Positions 9,198 through 18,319 are shown, counted from the first letter of the stretch. The stretch: DNA of 64,000 bases from Phenylobacterium sp. (GCF_004297125.1 NZ_SCVD01000019.1:248001-312000), one strand, 5' to 3'. Notes: generated from the letters alone by a model not told the origin. Translations and numbers: made by a program.

Positions 9198-9390
9198 CCC
9201 CCGCTGTCCCTTGGGCCTGAGAGATTTCGGATCGCCGGATGTCGGCGGTCCCCTGCTCCTTCGGCGAGCCTCCGGTTGGAGACTACTTTCCAGCGTTCAT
9301 CAGCCCGTCGCGGTCCTTTTGCCTGAGCGTTTCCGGGGCGGTTGCGCCTTCGGCGCCGGATGCAATGACCCGGCCTCTCCCGCGAGAGTT
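9198..9390 (-). ncRNA. Tandem glycine riboswitch upstream of gcvT
   Basis: Read on the minus strand, two consecutive aptamers are visible. Aptamer I starts with CGCGGGAGAGGCCGG, has a GGCGCCGAAGGCGCAACC core and ends CGCTCAGGCAAAAGGACC. Aptamer II has GCCGAAGGAGCAGGGGACC and ends AATCTCTCAGGCCCAAGGGA. The GCCGAAGG(C/A)GCAA and CTCAGGCAAAAGGAC blocks are hallmarks of the glycine riboswitch, which usually activates gcv genes when glycine is abundant. Position directly before gcvT confirms the assignment. Confidence 0.95.
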
Positions 9391-10118
9391 GGATCCTAGG
9401 TGTCTGAGGGGGGGCTGGGAGTCAATGAGGGATTGGGTGCAGCGCGTTGTGGGGCGCGCGCTGCGTTAGGATTGGTCAAGCGGGGCGGGCTACACCTGAG
9501 GCGGGCCATGGTCCCGTCAAGCCAAAGGCTGGCTCATAATGACCTTGGCCTTATCCAACCACCCTCAGTCGGGAGGGACTCATTCGCGACTCGTTCCTCG
9601 AAATCTCGTGGGATTTGAGCGGCCCCACCGCAGCGTGCCAGCCTCTTCCGCTTCCTCAAGGACGGCGCGGGCGCGCCGGCGCGGGGCGCCCAATCCTTGA
9701 CCAAGCTCCAGAGGCTGGCAGGGGCTGACCGTGGCCTTCAGGGTGGGGTGCGTCCTGGCGGACGCGCGCCTCACCGTCTCCTCTCCCCCCGCGAAGCGAG
9801 AGGGGAGAGGGTAGGGAGAGGGGCGGCGCAGGAGGGGCCGCCGCCGCTCCGGGTTCAGCCAGGGCCATGGACGGATGCTCACCGCCGCAGGCGTCGAGGG
9901 TCGTCGCGCACACGCCCGACGATGGGTCCTGGCTGGGCCGTCGTGCAAGCGGCAAGGCCTGCGTCGCCCCTCTCCCTACCCTCTCCCCACTCTTCGCTGC
10001 GCTCGGGGGGAGAGGAGGGGATGCGCCTGGGTCTGCTAGGGGCGTCATCCGTCCCGACAGCATCCCTGGCGCGTCGGGCGCCAGGGAGCTGCCGACAACC
10101 GTGGCCGCGAGGACGAAC
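9391..10118. other. Long non-coding stretch with repeats
   Basis: About 730 nt between the glycine riboswitch and the PEP-CTERM gene. I see no credible protein gene; the open frames across it are Arg/Pro/Gly-rich shadows. It contains the inverted repeat at 9778-10020. No tRNA or known RNA was recognised. A promoter for the gcv leader is expected within about 100 nt of 9390, but none was clear. Confidence 0.55.
9778..10020. repeat. Imperfect long inverted repeat (arms about 55-60 nt)
   Basis: The left arm (about 9778-9837) contains TCCTCTCCCCCCGCGAAGCG and AGAGGGTAGGGAGAGGGGCG. The right arm (about 9957-10020) contains the reverse complement in the same order, including CGCCCCTCTCCCTACCCTCT. 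The arms differ by a few substitutions and a small indel and enclose about 120 nt. No open frame in the loop looks real. Shorter C-rich/G-rich stem-loops of similar style occur in other gaps of the window. Confidence 0.7.
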
Positions 10119-10919
10119 TCAGGCGGCGACGAGGAGACGGCGGCGGGCGCGGAGTACGCTACCGAGGCCGCCGAACCCGAGCAGCATCAACGCCCAGCTC
10201 GTCGGTTCCGGGACGGCGATTGGGGTGCCCCCCTGGCTGGTGAAGAAGCCCACGGTATGGTTGTCGGACTCATAGCCGCCGATCTGGGGCGCTTCGGAGA
10301 ACACCACCTGGTCGAAGGTGCCGTCGGTGTCATAGAAGTTGAGGAAGGCGTACGGCTGGTTGGCGTTGGCGCCTTCGAACGGTGCATTGGGATTTCCGGC
10401 ATAGGCGGGCTTCCCGGCCAGCAGGGTGGTGACATCACCGGCGTTGAAGGTGAACTGGAGCACGCCAGCCTTGTAGAACGCCAGGTTGTTTCCGCCGTCC
10501 AGAGCGGACAGCCAGAAGCCAAAGTAGTTGATCCCCCTGGGGTCGGTGGTGGACAGCGCCAGCGAGTAGCCTTGCGAACTCGCTATGCTGGCGAAGTTGG
10601 TCGCCGAGGCGCCGCCGTACTGGTTGGCGGCGCGGATATCCACGCCGGTGTAGGCCCCGCTTATGACTCCGCCTGTGCCGAAGTCCGTGTTGAAGGACTG
10701 GCCGTCGGCGATCGGGCGGCTATCGAACGTCTCCACGCCCGACGAACTGAAGGTGGCCGTGGAGTTGAGGACGCCCGGCGCTTCATAGGTCACGTTGAAT
10801 GTGGCTGCGCTCGCCGACGTGGCGCTGGCAACCAACCCCAACCCCACGACCGCTGAGCCCAGGGCCAAGCGCAAGGATCTCAGAGGCGCTGTCGCCAAGA
10901 CGGCAATGTAAGTCTTCAT
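10119..10919 (-). CDS. PEPxxWA-CTERM sorting domain protein
   Basis: A 266-residue exported protein. The N-terminus (about 39 residues, ending SATSASA-A) is a signal peptide. The C-terminus has the tripartite sorting tail VPEPTSWALM, a hydrophobic helix (LLGFGGLGSVL) and the basic cluster RARRR, which is the PEPxxWA variant recognised by exosortase/archaeosortase-like systems. The central part is Gly/Asn/Thr-rich with no cysteines, resembling secreted adhesin or matrix-type PEP-CTERM proteins. It stands alone; no exosortase gene is in the window. Its upstream region is noticeably AT-richer than its surroundings. Confidence 0.85.
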   Translation of the reverse strand: MKTYIAVLATAPLRSLRLALGSAVVGLGLVASATSASAATFNVTYEAPGVLNSTATFSSSGVETFDSRPIADGQSFNTDFGTGGVISGAYTGVDIRAANQYGGASATNFASIASSQGYSLALSTTDPRGINYFGFWLSALDGGNNLAFYKAGVLQFTFNAGDVTTLLAGKPAYAGNPNAPFEGANANQPYAFLNFYDTDGTFDQVVFSEAPQIGGYESDNHTVGFFTSQGGTPIAVPEPTSWALMLLGFGGLGSVLRARRRLLVAA

Positions 10920-11464
10920 ATCGCACCCCGTATTAATCGAACCCAGATCGAGTCCGATCCCAGTGGGGCGTTATTCCTTCATGGTCAGAAATCGTCAATG
11001 ATGATGAAGGTGAATGGTCGCGGTGAAATGTAAAAGGTTGTAACGTCGTCCTGGTTGTTTTGCAGGGTCGCTCGACTACGAAATATTTGACCGTCTGCGT
11101 GCGGTTATTATTAGCAACTCTGGTCGTCTTTGGGCGCCGCGAGCGCCTGGGGGGACTGTGGTCCTTATGAGCCTCTACGTTCGGCCATCCGCCCACCTCG
11201 GCGTGTTGGGCGGGGGCGGCTCGGCGGTGAGAGTCGCGCCGGGATTGGAGCCGTAGGTCCTGGCTTCCGGTCGCGTTGGCGTGGGTCGGGTGGGGCCGTG
11301 ATCCAAGGGGAGTGGCGGGATCCCGTTCAGCGCCGCCCTCACCCGGCCTCTCCCACGGCGCTGGCGCGCCTGGGAGAGGAGCATGTCCAGGTGACGTCGA
11401 ACGCCGTTACGCTAGCCAGGGTCCGCGAGAGTGGACATAGTCTTCCGGCAAACCGGGGGTCGGG
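10920..11464. other. Divergent intergenic region, no gene seen
   Basis: A 545-nt gap between two divergently transcribed genes. The part next to the PEP-CTERM gene (about 10930-11130) is relatively AT-rich and probably carries its promoter. The other half is GC-rich and has a palindrome, CCTCTCCCA (11347-11355) pairing with TGGGAGAGG (11371-11379). Frames across it have no recognisable protein features. Confidence 0.5.
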
Positions 11465-12034
11465 ATGGTCAAGCCAATCAAGTTCGCGCACGTCGTCTAT
11501 CAGACGCGTCGCTTCGACGAGATGATCCGGTGGTATCAGCTGGTCTTCGAGGCGCAGGTCGTCCACCAGAACCCGGCGCTGGCGTTCATGACCTACGACG
11601 ACGAGCATCATCGCTTCGCCTTCGCGAACCTCTCGGTCCTGAAGCCCGAGGCCGAGCGGCCGGGCGAGCGCGGGGACATCGGGGTCAACCACGTGGCCTA
11701 TACCTATGCGGACGCGGGCGACCTGATGAAGACCTACGCCCGACTCAAGGCCGTGGGGATCATGCCCTACTGGCCGGTGCATCACGGGACCACGCTGTCG
11801 CTGTACTACCGGGACCCGGACGGCAACCGGATGGAGTTCCAGGTCGACTGCGGCACGGTCGCGGAGGCGAACGCCTTCATGGCCAGCGAGACGTTCGCCG
11901 CCAATCCGATCGGCGTGGTCTATGACCCCGAGCTGCTGCTGGAGCAGTACGAGCGCGGGGTCGACGTGGAGGTGCTGGCGCGGCGGCCCGAGGGGCCGAT
12001 GTCGGAGATCCCGGTCGAGCACGGCATGACCTGA
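11465..12034 (+). CDS. VOC-family (glyoxalase/extradiol dioxygenase-like) protein
   Basis: A 189-residue vicinal-oxygen-chelate fold protein. Two beta-alpha-beta-beta-beta modules are evident, with likely metal ligands His9 (KFAHVVY), His76 (GVNHVAY) and Glu124 (NRMEFQVD). The DPDGNRMEFQVD segment resembles bacterial biphenyl-diol dioxygenase-like proteins. The substrate cannot be told from sequence, and a role in aromatic or electrophile metabolism is only an inference. The gene is monocistronic and convergent with the SRPBCC gene. Confidence 0.85.
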   Translation: MVKPIKFAHVVYQTRRFDEMIRWYQLVFEAQVVHQNPALAFMTYDDEHHRFAFANLSVLKPEAERPGERGDIGVNHVAYTYADAGDLMKTYARLKAVGIMPYWPVHHGTTLSLYYRDPDGNRMEFQVDCGTVAEANAFMASETFAANPIGVVYDPELLLEQYERGVDVEVLARRPEGPMSEIPVEHGMT

Positions 12035-12097
12035 GGTGGGGCGGGTTCCGCGAGGACACGCCGGGCTGGCGGCCGCCGAAGGGGTACGGGATGTCGC

Positions 12098-12142
12098 CGG
12101 GTGGTGGAAGGGGAGCCTGAGGCTCGCCCCCTCCACCACCCG
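12098..12142. terminator. Strong hairpin between convergent genes, candidate terminator
   Basis: CGGGTGGTGGA (12098-12108) pairs perfectly with TCCACCACCCG (12132-12142), with an inner AGCC/GGCT stem. On the plus strand TTCTTCCCC follows, a weak T-tract. It lies between the convergent VOC gene (ends 12034) and SRPBCC gene (ends 12214), so it may serve either or both. Confidence 0.5.
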
Positions 12143-12213
12143 TTCTTCCCCCGGCTCGAGGCCGGGGTCGGCGGGCGGTCCCGCTCCCCCCGCTTCGCGG
12201 GGGAGGTGAGCGG

Positions 12214-12699
12214 TCACCCCACGCCGAGGTGGCGCGCGAGGTGGCCCAGGGTCTGGTAGCCGTATTCCACGGCGCCGAAGCCGATGCCCGCCTCGCGCTG
12301 TTCCTTGGTCGGGTGCAACTGGCGCAGGGTCAGGACGGTCTTGCCGTCGCTCTGGGCGTCGAAGGTCACGGTGACGTGGAAGCGCGTGGGATCGTCGTCC
12401 TTGTCGGAGCCGTGCTCCAGCTCGATCAGGTGGGGCGCCTCGATGCGGAGGAACACCATGCGGTTGTCCCAGCGCGTGCCGTCGGGGCCGGTGTAGATGA
12501 AGCGCCAGCGCCCGCCGACGCGGATGTCGCACTCCAGGCTCTCGACCTTGAAGCCGTCGGGGCCGAACCACTGGACGATCTGCTTGGGGTCGGTCCAGGC
12601 CTGGAACACGCGCTCGCGCGGGGCGGCGATCACGCGGGCCAGCACGATCTCGCGGTCGAGGGCCCAGGTGGCGCGCGGATCAGCGGTCATGGTCGTCAT
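12214..12699 (-). CDS. SRPBCC/AHSA1-domain protein
   Basis: About 161 residues of the START/AHSA1-like SRPBCC fold, a hydrophobic-cavity domain. Diagnostic pieces are VIAAPRERVFQAWTDPKQIVQWFGPDG near the start and LTLRQLHPTKEQREAG later. The ATG at 12699 is chosen because the earlier frame is a low-complexity Arg run; 12690 is also possible. It overlaps the end of the ArsR gene upstream, so the two are translationally coupled. ArsR-SRPBCC pairs are a common arrangement; the ligand is unknown. Confidence 0.85.
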   Translation of the reverse strand: MTTMTADPRATWALDREIVLARVIAAPRERVFQAWTDPKQIVQWFGPDGFKVESLECDIRVGGRWRFIYTGPDGTRWDNRMVFLRIEAPHLIELEHGSDKDDDPTRFHVTVTFDAQSDGKTVLTLRQLHPTKEQREAGIGFGAVEYGYQTLGHLARHLGVG

Positions 12700-13024
12700 C
12701 CTTCGTCTCCGTCGTTGCAAGGAATTGTTCGAGGCGGTCGAAGCGGGCTTCCCAGGCCTCCCGCGTGTGGTTGAGCCAGCGGGTCGCCTCGGCGAGGCGT
12801 TCGGGCCGCAGGGAGCAGGGCCGCTTCTGGCCGTCGCGGCCGCGGGCGATCAGCCCGGCGCGCTCCAACACCTTCAGATGCTGGGACACCGCGGGCAGGC
12901 TCATGGCGAACGGCTGGGCGATCTCCTGCACGGTGAGGTCGCCCTGGGCCGCGAGGCGGCTGAGGATCGCCATCCGGGTCGGGTCGCCGAGGGCCGCGAA
13001 GGTCTGTCCGAGATCGGGGGGCAT
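12680..13024 (-). CDS. ArsR-family winged-helix repressor
   Basis: A 114-residue ArsR/SmtB-type regulator. It has LADPTR-like ALGDPTRMAILSRLA at the N-terminus and a recognition helix in SLPAVSQHLKVLERAGLI. It has a single cysteine and no CxC metal site, so metal sensing of the classic type is unlikely. It is co-transcribed with the overlapping SRPBCC gene and preceded by a perfect palindrome that is probably its own operator. Confidence 0.9.
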   Translation of the reverse strand: MPPDLGQTFAALGDPTRMAILSRLAAQGDLTVQEIAQPFAMSLPAVSQHLKVLERAGLIARGRDGQKRPCSLRPERLAEATRWLNHTREAWEARFDRLEQFLATTETKDDDHDR

Positions 13025-13045
13025 AGGCAGGTCTTCGGGGGTCAG

Positions 13046-13069
13046 ATATTTAAGAGATCACTTAAATAT
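13046..13069. promoter_or_regulatory. Probable ArsR operator (perfect palindrome)
   Basis: ATATTTAAG (13046-13054), a 6-nt spacer, and CTTAAATAT (13061-13069) form a perfect 9-bp inverted repeat in otherwise very GC-rich DNA. It begins 22 nt upstream of the arsR-type gene start. This size and AT-rich form are typical of operators of ArsR repressors paired with SRPBCC genes. Confidence 0.75.
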
Positions 13070-13149
13070 GTGGCGTGCGCCCATCCGTCAACCCGAAGGG
13101 GGCGGCGGACGGTGTGGCCTGGGAGGGCTGGCCGGGGTAACTCCCTGGC

Positions 13150-13479
13150 ATGGCGCGAAGCAGGCAACTCCCGGAGTTCGAGATCGAGGTCGATGGGGAG
13201 CCCTATGTCTGGCGCCTGCAACGGCTTCCCCAATGGTCCAGTGACGCGATGGAGTTTCGCGGCAAGGCGATCGCCGTGCGTCATCGCGAGGGGCAGCGCG
13301 AGGCGCTGCTCGAATTTCCGGCGGGCCGGCAGCCGAAGTTCGGCGCGCCGCAGCTGAAGGCCTCGCAGATCGCGCCGGAGCTGGTGGTGAAGGCCATCAC
13401 CTCGGCTATCGCGGCGGGCTGGGATCCGCTGTCGCGGGGCAAGACGGTGACCATCGTCGTGGACGCGGACGGCGGGTGA
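13150..13479 (+). CDS. Conserved hypothetical protein (109 aa)
   Basis: A 109-residue soluble protein of mixed alpha/beta character, starting MARSRQLPEFEIEVDGEPYVW and ending TVTIVVDADGG. It has no signal peptide, membrane segment or cysteine. I do not recognise a family. Codon use and the balanced protein composition support it as real rather than a shadow. Its stop overlaps the earliest possible start of the next gene. Confidence 0.65.
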   Translation: MARSRQLPEFEIEVDGEPYVWRLQRLPQWSSDAMEFRGKAIAVRHREGQREALLEFPAGRQPKFGAPQLKASQIAPELVVKAITSAIAAGWDPLSRGKTVTIVVDADGG

Positions 13480-13520
13480 AGGCCGCATTCTGGACACCCT
13501 TGGCCGGTTGGTTCACGGCG

Positions 13521-14246
13521 ATGTGGATGCGGGTCAGAACGATTCTCCTTGCCGTGGCCGCCGCGCTGGCGGCGATGACGGTCGCCGGCGCGGCGCAGGC
13601 GCAGTACGCCCCCGAGGCGGTGCGGGTGCTGGACCGGGCGCGGGCGGCGACCGGCGGCGCGGCGTGGACCAAGCTCGCCGGCGTCCACGAGGTCGGGACG
13701 GAGGGGGGGCTCCGCTATGAGCGGTGGGCCGATCCGCTGCGGTTCGGCCTGCGGACCGACGTCGAGACGCCCGCCGGGCGGGTGGTGCGCGGCTATAACG
13801 GCGCCGGCGCCTGGAGCCTGCACCCGGCCAGCGTGAACGTGGCGGCGGAGCCGGCGCCGGACCTGGCCGTCCAGCGGGCCGAGGCCTATGTCGCCGCCTA
13901 CGGCTACTATTTCCGCAGCCGCTTCGACGCGCGCGCCGCCTATGTGGGCGTGCGCAACAGCGACGGCCGCGCCTTCGAGGTGGTGCGGGTGCATCCCAAC
14001 GAGGGCAAGGCCCGCGAGCTGTGGTTCGACCGCAAGACCGGGCTGCTGGGCCGGATCGTCGACCCCAACGGCCAGAAGGCGCTGACCGTGGAGGTGGGCG
14101 ATTATCGACGGGTCGGCGGGGTGACGGTCCCGTTCCGCTTCGTGACGTTCGGCGGCGGGCTGGCCAAGCCCGTGGAACGGGTGCTGCAGACGGTGGACTT
14201 CAAGCCGGCGCCGCGGGAGATCTTCAGCCTGCCGCGGCCGAAGTAG
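13521..14246 (+). CDS. Exported hypothetical protein
   Basis: About 241 residues from the ATG at 13521. The frame is open from a GTG at 13476 that overlaps the preceding stop, but the later start gives a clean signal peptide, MWMRVRTILLAVAAALAAMT through GAAQA. The mature part is beta-rich with a pattern of short strands (GGLRYERWADPLRFGLR, LWFDRKTGLLGRIVD, VPFRFVTFGG) reminiscent of LolA/LolB-like or outer-membrane lipoprotein-sorting folds, although no specific motif proves this. Likely periplasmic. Confidence 0.65.
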   Translation: MWMRVRTILLAVAAALAAMTVAGAAQAQYAPEAVRVLDRARAATGGAAWTKLAGVHEVGTEGGLRYERWADPLRFGLRTDVETPAGRVVRGYNGAGAWSLHPASVNVAAEPAPDLAVQRAEAYVAAYGYYFRSRFDARAAYVGVRNSDGRAFEVVRVHPNEGKARELWFDRKTGLLGRIVDPNGQKALTVEVGDYRRVGGVTVPFRFVTFGGGLAKPVERVLQTVDFKPAPREIFSLPRPK

Positions 14247-14280
14247 GGAGGGCGGGGGCAAAGCCCGCCGCCCACCGCGG

Positions 14281-14655
14281 CTACATCCGGTGCAGGGCGC
14301 AGAGCTTGTTGCCGTCCGGGTCGCGCAGGTAGGCGAGGTACATCTTGCCGTTCGCGCCTTCGCGGACGCCGGGCGGATCCTCGCAGGTGGTCCCGCCGGC
14401 GGCGAGGCCGGCCGCGTGCCAGGCGTCGGCCTGGTCCGGCGAGGCGCAGGCGAAGCCGATGGTGCCGCCGTTCGGCGCGGTGGCCGGCTCGCCGTTGATC
14501 GGCAGGGAGACGGAGAAGACGCCGGTGGGGGTGCGATAGAAAATCCGGTGACGGTCGACGAAGGCCGGCGGGACGTCCAGCGTGCCGAGCAGGGTGTCGT
14601 AGAACGACTTGGCGCGGTCCAGGTCGTTGGTGCCGATCATGATGTGCGAGAACAT
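14281..14655 (-). CDS. VOC-family protein (glyoxalase-like)
   Basis: A 124-residue single-domain VOC protein starting MFSHIMIGTNDLDRAKSFYD and ending DPDGNKLCALHRM. A GGTTCEDPPG segment in the middle is typical of the small glyoxalase/bleomycin-resistance-like family. Possible metal ligands are His4 and His122. The frame stays open far upstream because of GC bias, but the family start is clear at 14655. It converges with the exported protein gene (ends 14246); a GGCGGG/CCCGCC hairpin (14251-14269) lies between them. Confidence 0.85.
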   Translation of the reverse strand: MFSHIMIGTNDLDRAKSFYDTLLGTLDVPPAFVDRHRIFYRTPTGVFSVSLPINGEPATAPNGGTIGFACASPDQADAWHAAGLAAGGTTCEDPPGVREGANGKMYLAYLRDPDGNKLCALHRM

Positions 14656-14763
14656 GCGGTGCTTCTCCCTCTTCGCCACGGACATGCGGGAAGTTCGCGG
14701 CGGTGACAATCCTGCTCGCCAAGTCCACTCGCGCAGGGACGGCATCCGATCTAGGGATTGGGG

Positions 14764-15732
14764 ATGCTGCTGCGCCTGCTCGTGCTTGTCGTCCTGGTCC
14801 TGGCCGCCGCGTGGGCGACGGCGGCGGTGGCCGTCGAGGTGGCGAACCGCAGCCAGAAGTTCCGCGGAGAACTGGTGGATATCGGGGGACGCAAGCTCAG
14901 GCTGGTCTGCGAGGGGCCGAAAGCGAGCACGGCGCCGGTGGTGTGGATGGAGGCCGGGGCGTTCAGCGGGGCGGCGGACTTCGCGGCGATCCAGCAGAAG
15001 CTGACGGCGAAGGGGATGCGGTCCTGCGCCTATGACCGGGCGGGGATGGGCTGGTCCGACGCGGGCCCCGAGCCGCGGGACGGCGATGCGATCGTGGCCG
15101 ACCTGGAGCGGCTGGTGACGGCGTCCGGCGAGCGGGGCCCGTTCATCCTGATGGGCCATTCGATGGCGGGGCTGTACGCGCGGCAGTTCGCGCTGCGCAA
15201 TCCGGACAAGGTGGCGGGGCTGGTGCTGCTGGACGCGGTGACGCCCGAGATGATCGCCCAGCCCGGGGCGGAGACCTTCATCGACCGGATGACCGGGCTG
15301 GCCAGGCTGGGGGCGGCGGCGGGCGGGCTGGGGCTGAAGGGGCCGCTGTACTTCATGGGCGACCGGATCGGCCTGCCTCCGGCCGGCCGGAGGGAGAAGC
15401 GGCTGGGGTTCGTGTCCCGCCGGCAGAGCCGCACGGCCTATGCGGAGGTCAAGAGTTGGCGGGCGGCGGCGGCGCAGGCCCAGGCGGCCGGCGAGCTGGA
15501 CCCGGCCTGGCCGGTGGCTGTGATCACCGCGGGGCCGCCGTCGCCGCAGATGAACGCCTGGAACACCGTGCGCCAGGCGCCGGCGCGGATGTCGCGGGCC
15601 GGCTCGATCGACAACGTCGACGCCGCCAGCCACACGACCATGCTGGGCCTGGCCCATGGCGACCGGGTGGTGGCGGGGGGCGAGCGGGTGCTGGCGGCGC
15701 TACATCCGCTCGGGCGTGGAAATCCCCAGTAG
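14764..15732 (+). CDS. Alpha/beta hydrolase
   Basis: About 322 residues. The N-terminal hydrophobic segment ([21 protein letters not shown]) is a signal or membrane anchor. The alpha/beta hydrolase core shows the nucleophile elbow GHSMAG (serine near residue 134), [10 protein letters not shown], and a histidine late in the protein. The natural substrate is unknown. A TTG two codons earlier (14758) is an alternative start. Its 3' end overlaps the convergent argS by 33 nt. Confidence 0.85.
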   Translation: MLLRLLVLVVLVLAAAWATAAVAVEVANRSQKFRGELVDIGGRKLRLVCEGPKASTAPVVWMEAGAFSGAADFAAIQQKLTAKGMRSCAYDRAGMGWSDAGPEPRDGDAIVADLERLVTASGERGPFILMGHSMAGLYARQFALRNPDKVAGLVLLDAVTPEMIAQPGAETFIDRMTGLARLGAAAGGLGLKGPLYFMGDRIGLPPAGRREKRLGFVSRRQSRTAYAEVKSWRAAAAQAQAAGELDPAWPVAVITAGPPSPQMNAWNTVRQAPARMSRAGSIDNVDAASHTTMLGLAHGDRVVAGGERVLAALHPLGRGNPQ

Positions 15733-17508
15733 GTCCAGGGCCAGCTCGAGCTGGCGCAGGGTGGTGGCCGCCAACGTCAGGCGCGAGGCCTTGGTGGCCG
15801 GCTCGGACTGCATGATCGGGCAGGCGGCGTAGAACTTCGAGAAGGCCTGGGAGAGGCGGTAGGCGTGCTCGGCCAGCGCGTTGGGCGCCTTCTTGTCGTA
15901 GGCCTCGGTGAGCGCGGCGTCGAAGGCGTCGAGGGTCAGGACCAGGTCGCGCTCGGCCGGTTCGGAGACGGTGACGGGGCCGGCCTGAGCGCCCTCGTCG
16001 GAGGCGCGGCGGAGCAGGCTCTTCACCCGGACGGCCTGGTAGAGCAGGTAGGGGCCGGTCTTGCCCTCGAAGCTGGTGAAGCGGTCGAGGTCGAAGACGT
16101 AGGACGTGCCGCGGAAGTTCTGCAGGTCGGCGAACTTGAGCGCGGCGACGGCGACCTTGCCGGCGATGTCCTCGAACTCCCCGGGGGTCAGGTCCTCACC
16201 GAGACCGGCCTCATGCAGGCGCTCGCGGGCCTTGGTCCGGGTCATCTCGATCATGTCGTTGAGCTTCAGGACGCCGCCCTCGCGGGTCTTGAAGGGCTTG
16301 CCGTCGGTCCCGTTCATGGTGCCGAAGCCGATGTGCTCCAACTGGCCTTCGGCGGCGTAGCCGGCCTGATAGGCGGCGCGGAACACGATCTCGAAGTGGT
16401 CGGCCTGGCGCTGGTCGACGCAGTAGATGACCAGGTCGGGGCCGAACGCCTGCTTGCGGTCCAGGATCGTGGCGAGGTCGGTGGTGCCGTACATGGCCGA
16501 GCCTTCGGAGGAGACCACGAGCAGGGGCGGCAGCTCGCGCTTATCGCCCTCCTTGGCGACGCGGATGATCCGGGCGCCCTGGTCGTCGACCAGCAGGCCC
16601 TTGGCGTCCAGCTCGGCGACCATCGGTGTGATCAGGTGCTCGACGTCGCTCTCGCCCTTCCACCAGTCGAAGTCGACGCCGAGCGCGTGGAAGTCGCGCT
16701 CGAGGGCGACGCGGGTCACGTCGCGGAAGCGTTGCCAGAGGGCGTAGTAGCCGGGCTGCTTGGTCTGAAGCGCGGCGGTGATCTTGCGGGCGCGGTCGCG
16801 GTAGTCGGTGTCGGACTTCCCCTTGGCGGCGGCCTCGGGATAGAGGCGGTCGAGGTCGGCCAGGCTGACGGTGTCGAAGACCGTTGCGCGCGGATCGTCG
16901 GCCAGGAAGAACTCGGTGTCACCAAGGGGCTCAGGCAGCTCGTTCAACACTTCGACGAAAGCCCGGATCTCGGGGTTCTCGTCCATGACGGCGCCGATCA
17001 GGAGGCCCATCTGGTAGCCCCAGTCGCCGAAGTGGGCGTCGCCGATCACCTCGTCGCCGCGGAATCGGTAGAGGCGCTTGATGCTCTCGCCGATGATCGA
17101 GGCGCGCAGGTGGCCCACGTGCATCGGCTTGGCGACGTTGGGGCCGCCGTAGTCGACGATGACCTTGCGGGCGTGGGCCACGGTCTCGGCGCCGGCGCGC
17201 GGATCCGCGGCGATCACGTTGGAGCGGTCCGAGAGCGCGGCGTCGCCCAGCTTCAGGTTGATGAAGCCGGGGCCGGCGATCTCGACGGAGGCGAGGCGCG
17301 GATCGCCCGCCAGCTGCGCGGCGACGGCGGTCGCGATCTCGCGCGGGTTCTTGCCCAGGCGCTTGGCGGCGGCGAGCGCGCCGTTGGACTGGAAGTCGGC
17401 CAGGTCGGGCCGGTCGGAGGGGGTCACGCGGCCCAGTTCAGGAGGCGCGCCAATGGCGGCGAAGGCGGCTTCCACCGCCTCGCCCAGGACCGATTTCAGA
17501 TCGCTCAT
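15700..17508 (-). CDS. argS: Arginyl-tRNA synthetase
   Basis: A 602-residue class I synthetase that charges tRNA-Arg. The ATP-binding HIGH-type motif is HVGHLR in [17 protein letters not shown] (about residue 130). The N-terminal Add1 domain and the C-terminal helical anticodon-binding domain ([21 protein letters not shown] ending in PERM) are intact. Full length. It is overlapped by the exported protein gene upstream (4 nt, ATGA type) and by the convergent hydrolase at its 3' end. Confidence 0.97.
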   Translation of the reverse strand: MSDLKSVLGEAVEAAFAAIGAPPELGRVTPSDRPDLADFQSNGALAAAKRLGKNPREIATAVAAQLAGDPRLASVEIAGPGFINLKLGDAALSDRSNVIAADPRAGAETVAHARKVIVDYGGPNVAKPMHVGHLRASIIGESIKRLYRFRGDEVIGDAHFGDWGYQMGLLIGAVMDENPEIRAFVEVLNELPEPLGDTEFFLADDPRATVFDTVSLADLDRLYPEAAAKGKSDTDYRDRARKITAALQTKQPGYYALWQRFRDVTRVALERDFHALGVDFDWWKGESDVEHLITPMVAELDAKGLLVDDQGARIIRVAKEGDKRELPPLLVVSSEGSAMYGTTDLATILDRKQAFGPDLVIYCVDQRQADHFEIVFRAAYQAGYAAEGQLEHIGFGTMNGTDGKPFKTREGGVLKLNDMIEMTRTKARERLHEAGLGEDLTPGEFEDIAGKVAVAALKFADLQNFRGTSYVFDLDRFTSFEGKTGPYLLYQAVRVKSLLRRASDEGAQAGPVTVSEPAERDLVLTLDAFDAALTEAYDKKAPNALAEHAYRLSQAFSKFYAACPIMQSEPATKASRLTLAATTLRQLELALDLLGISTPERM

Positions 17509-18188
17509 GGGTTGGGCGTGTTGCTCGCCTGGCCGACGTTCAGGCGGAAGCGCTTGCCCTCACGGTTGAAGGCCGCCATCTGCGGCGTCACGTCGAAGCC
17601 GATCAGGATTTCGAAGTTCGAGCCCGAGGTGGTGACCGAGGCGCGCGGGATGGTGATGTTGCCGATGTTCTCGGTGACGTAGACGCGGTCCTCGCCCTCC
17701 GGGAAGGTCACGGGCAGTTCGAAGGTCTCCTTGGCCAGGACCGCCTTGTTGCGGTCGGTGACCGCGACCCAGTAGCGGTAGGTCTTCTGGCGGCCGGTGG
17801 CCTGCGGGCCCTTGCCCATCTCGAACAGCACTTCCATCTGCACCTGGATGGGCTGATCGTCCTTGTAGGAACAGCCGGCGGAGATGCCCTGGATCTCGCC
17901 CGACCAGGCGACATTGGCCGAGGCCTCACGGGCCTCCTTGAACTCCACGAAGCGCGCGGCGTCGTACAGCGACTTCACGAACGGGCAGGGGCCGGCGTTG
18001 CGCAGGGCCTGCAGCGGGGCCTGATTGTCGCCCCACTCTTCCTTCTGCTTGCGCTTCTTGGCGGCTTCTTCCTGCTGCTTGCGCTGGTCGGCCTCCGGGT
18101 CGCGGCCGCGGCCCTGGGCGTACGACAGGGTCGGAACGGCGGTGAGGGCCGCCATGACGGCGGCGGCGACGAGCATTTGGCGGCGCAT
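17505..18188 (-). CDS. Exported hypothetical protein, coupled to argS
   Basis: A 227-residue protein with a signal peptide ([20 protein letters not shown] through SYA) and a Lys/Glu/Gln-rich segment after cleavage. The rest is beta-rich with two cysteines ([10 protein letters not shown] and AGCSYKDD) that could form a disulfide. The 4-nt ATGA overlap with argS means the two are co-transcribed. The family is unnamed to me; a periplasmic or cell-envelope role is likely. Confidence 0.75.
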   Translation of the reverse strand: MRRQMLVAAAVMAALTAVPTLSYAQGRGRDPEADQRKQQEEAAKKRKQKEEWGDNQAPLQALRNAGPCPFVKSLYDAARFVEFKEAREASANVAWSGEIQGISAGCSYKDDQPIQVQMEVLFEMGKGPQATGRQKTYRYWVAVTDRNKAVLAKETFELPVTFPEGEDRVYVTENIGNITIPRASVTTSGSNFEILIGFDVTPQMAAFNREGKRFRLNVGQASNTPNP

Positions 18189-18319
18189 GGAAGGCGTCCA
18201 ACAAGAAGGGCCGCGAGAAGGCCGCGGAGTCAGGGGCTAAGTACAGCCTCAGGAATACGGCTGCAACGCGGCCCTCGGCCTCATCGATAACCGGCCGCCG
18301 TTTTGGCTCGGCGCCGGCC

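Noticed and set aside
10933..11196. 87-residue minus-strand frame in the PEP-CTERM upstream gap
   Set aside because: No ribosome-binding site, no domain, and composition unlike neighbouring genes.
13049..13066. TTAA-N8-TTAA as a CtrA site upstream of the ArsR gene
   Set aside because: Spacing is 8 nt and the sequence is a perfect palindrome that fits an ArsR operator better.
15865..17682. 605-residue plus-strand frame opposite argS
   Set aside because: Shadow of argS; Gly/Val/Asp-rich and no recognised domain.
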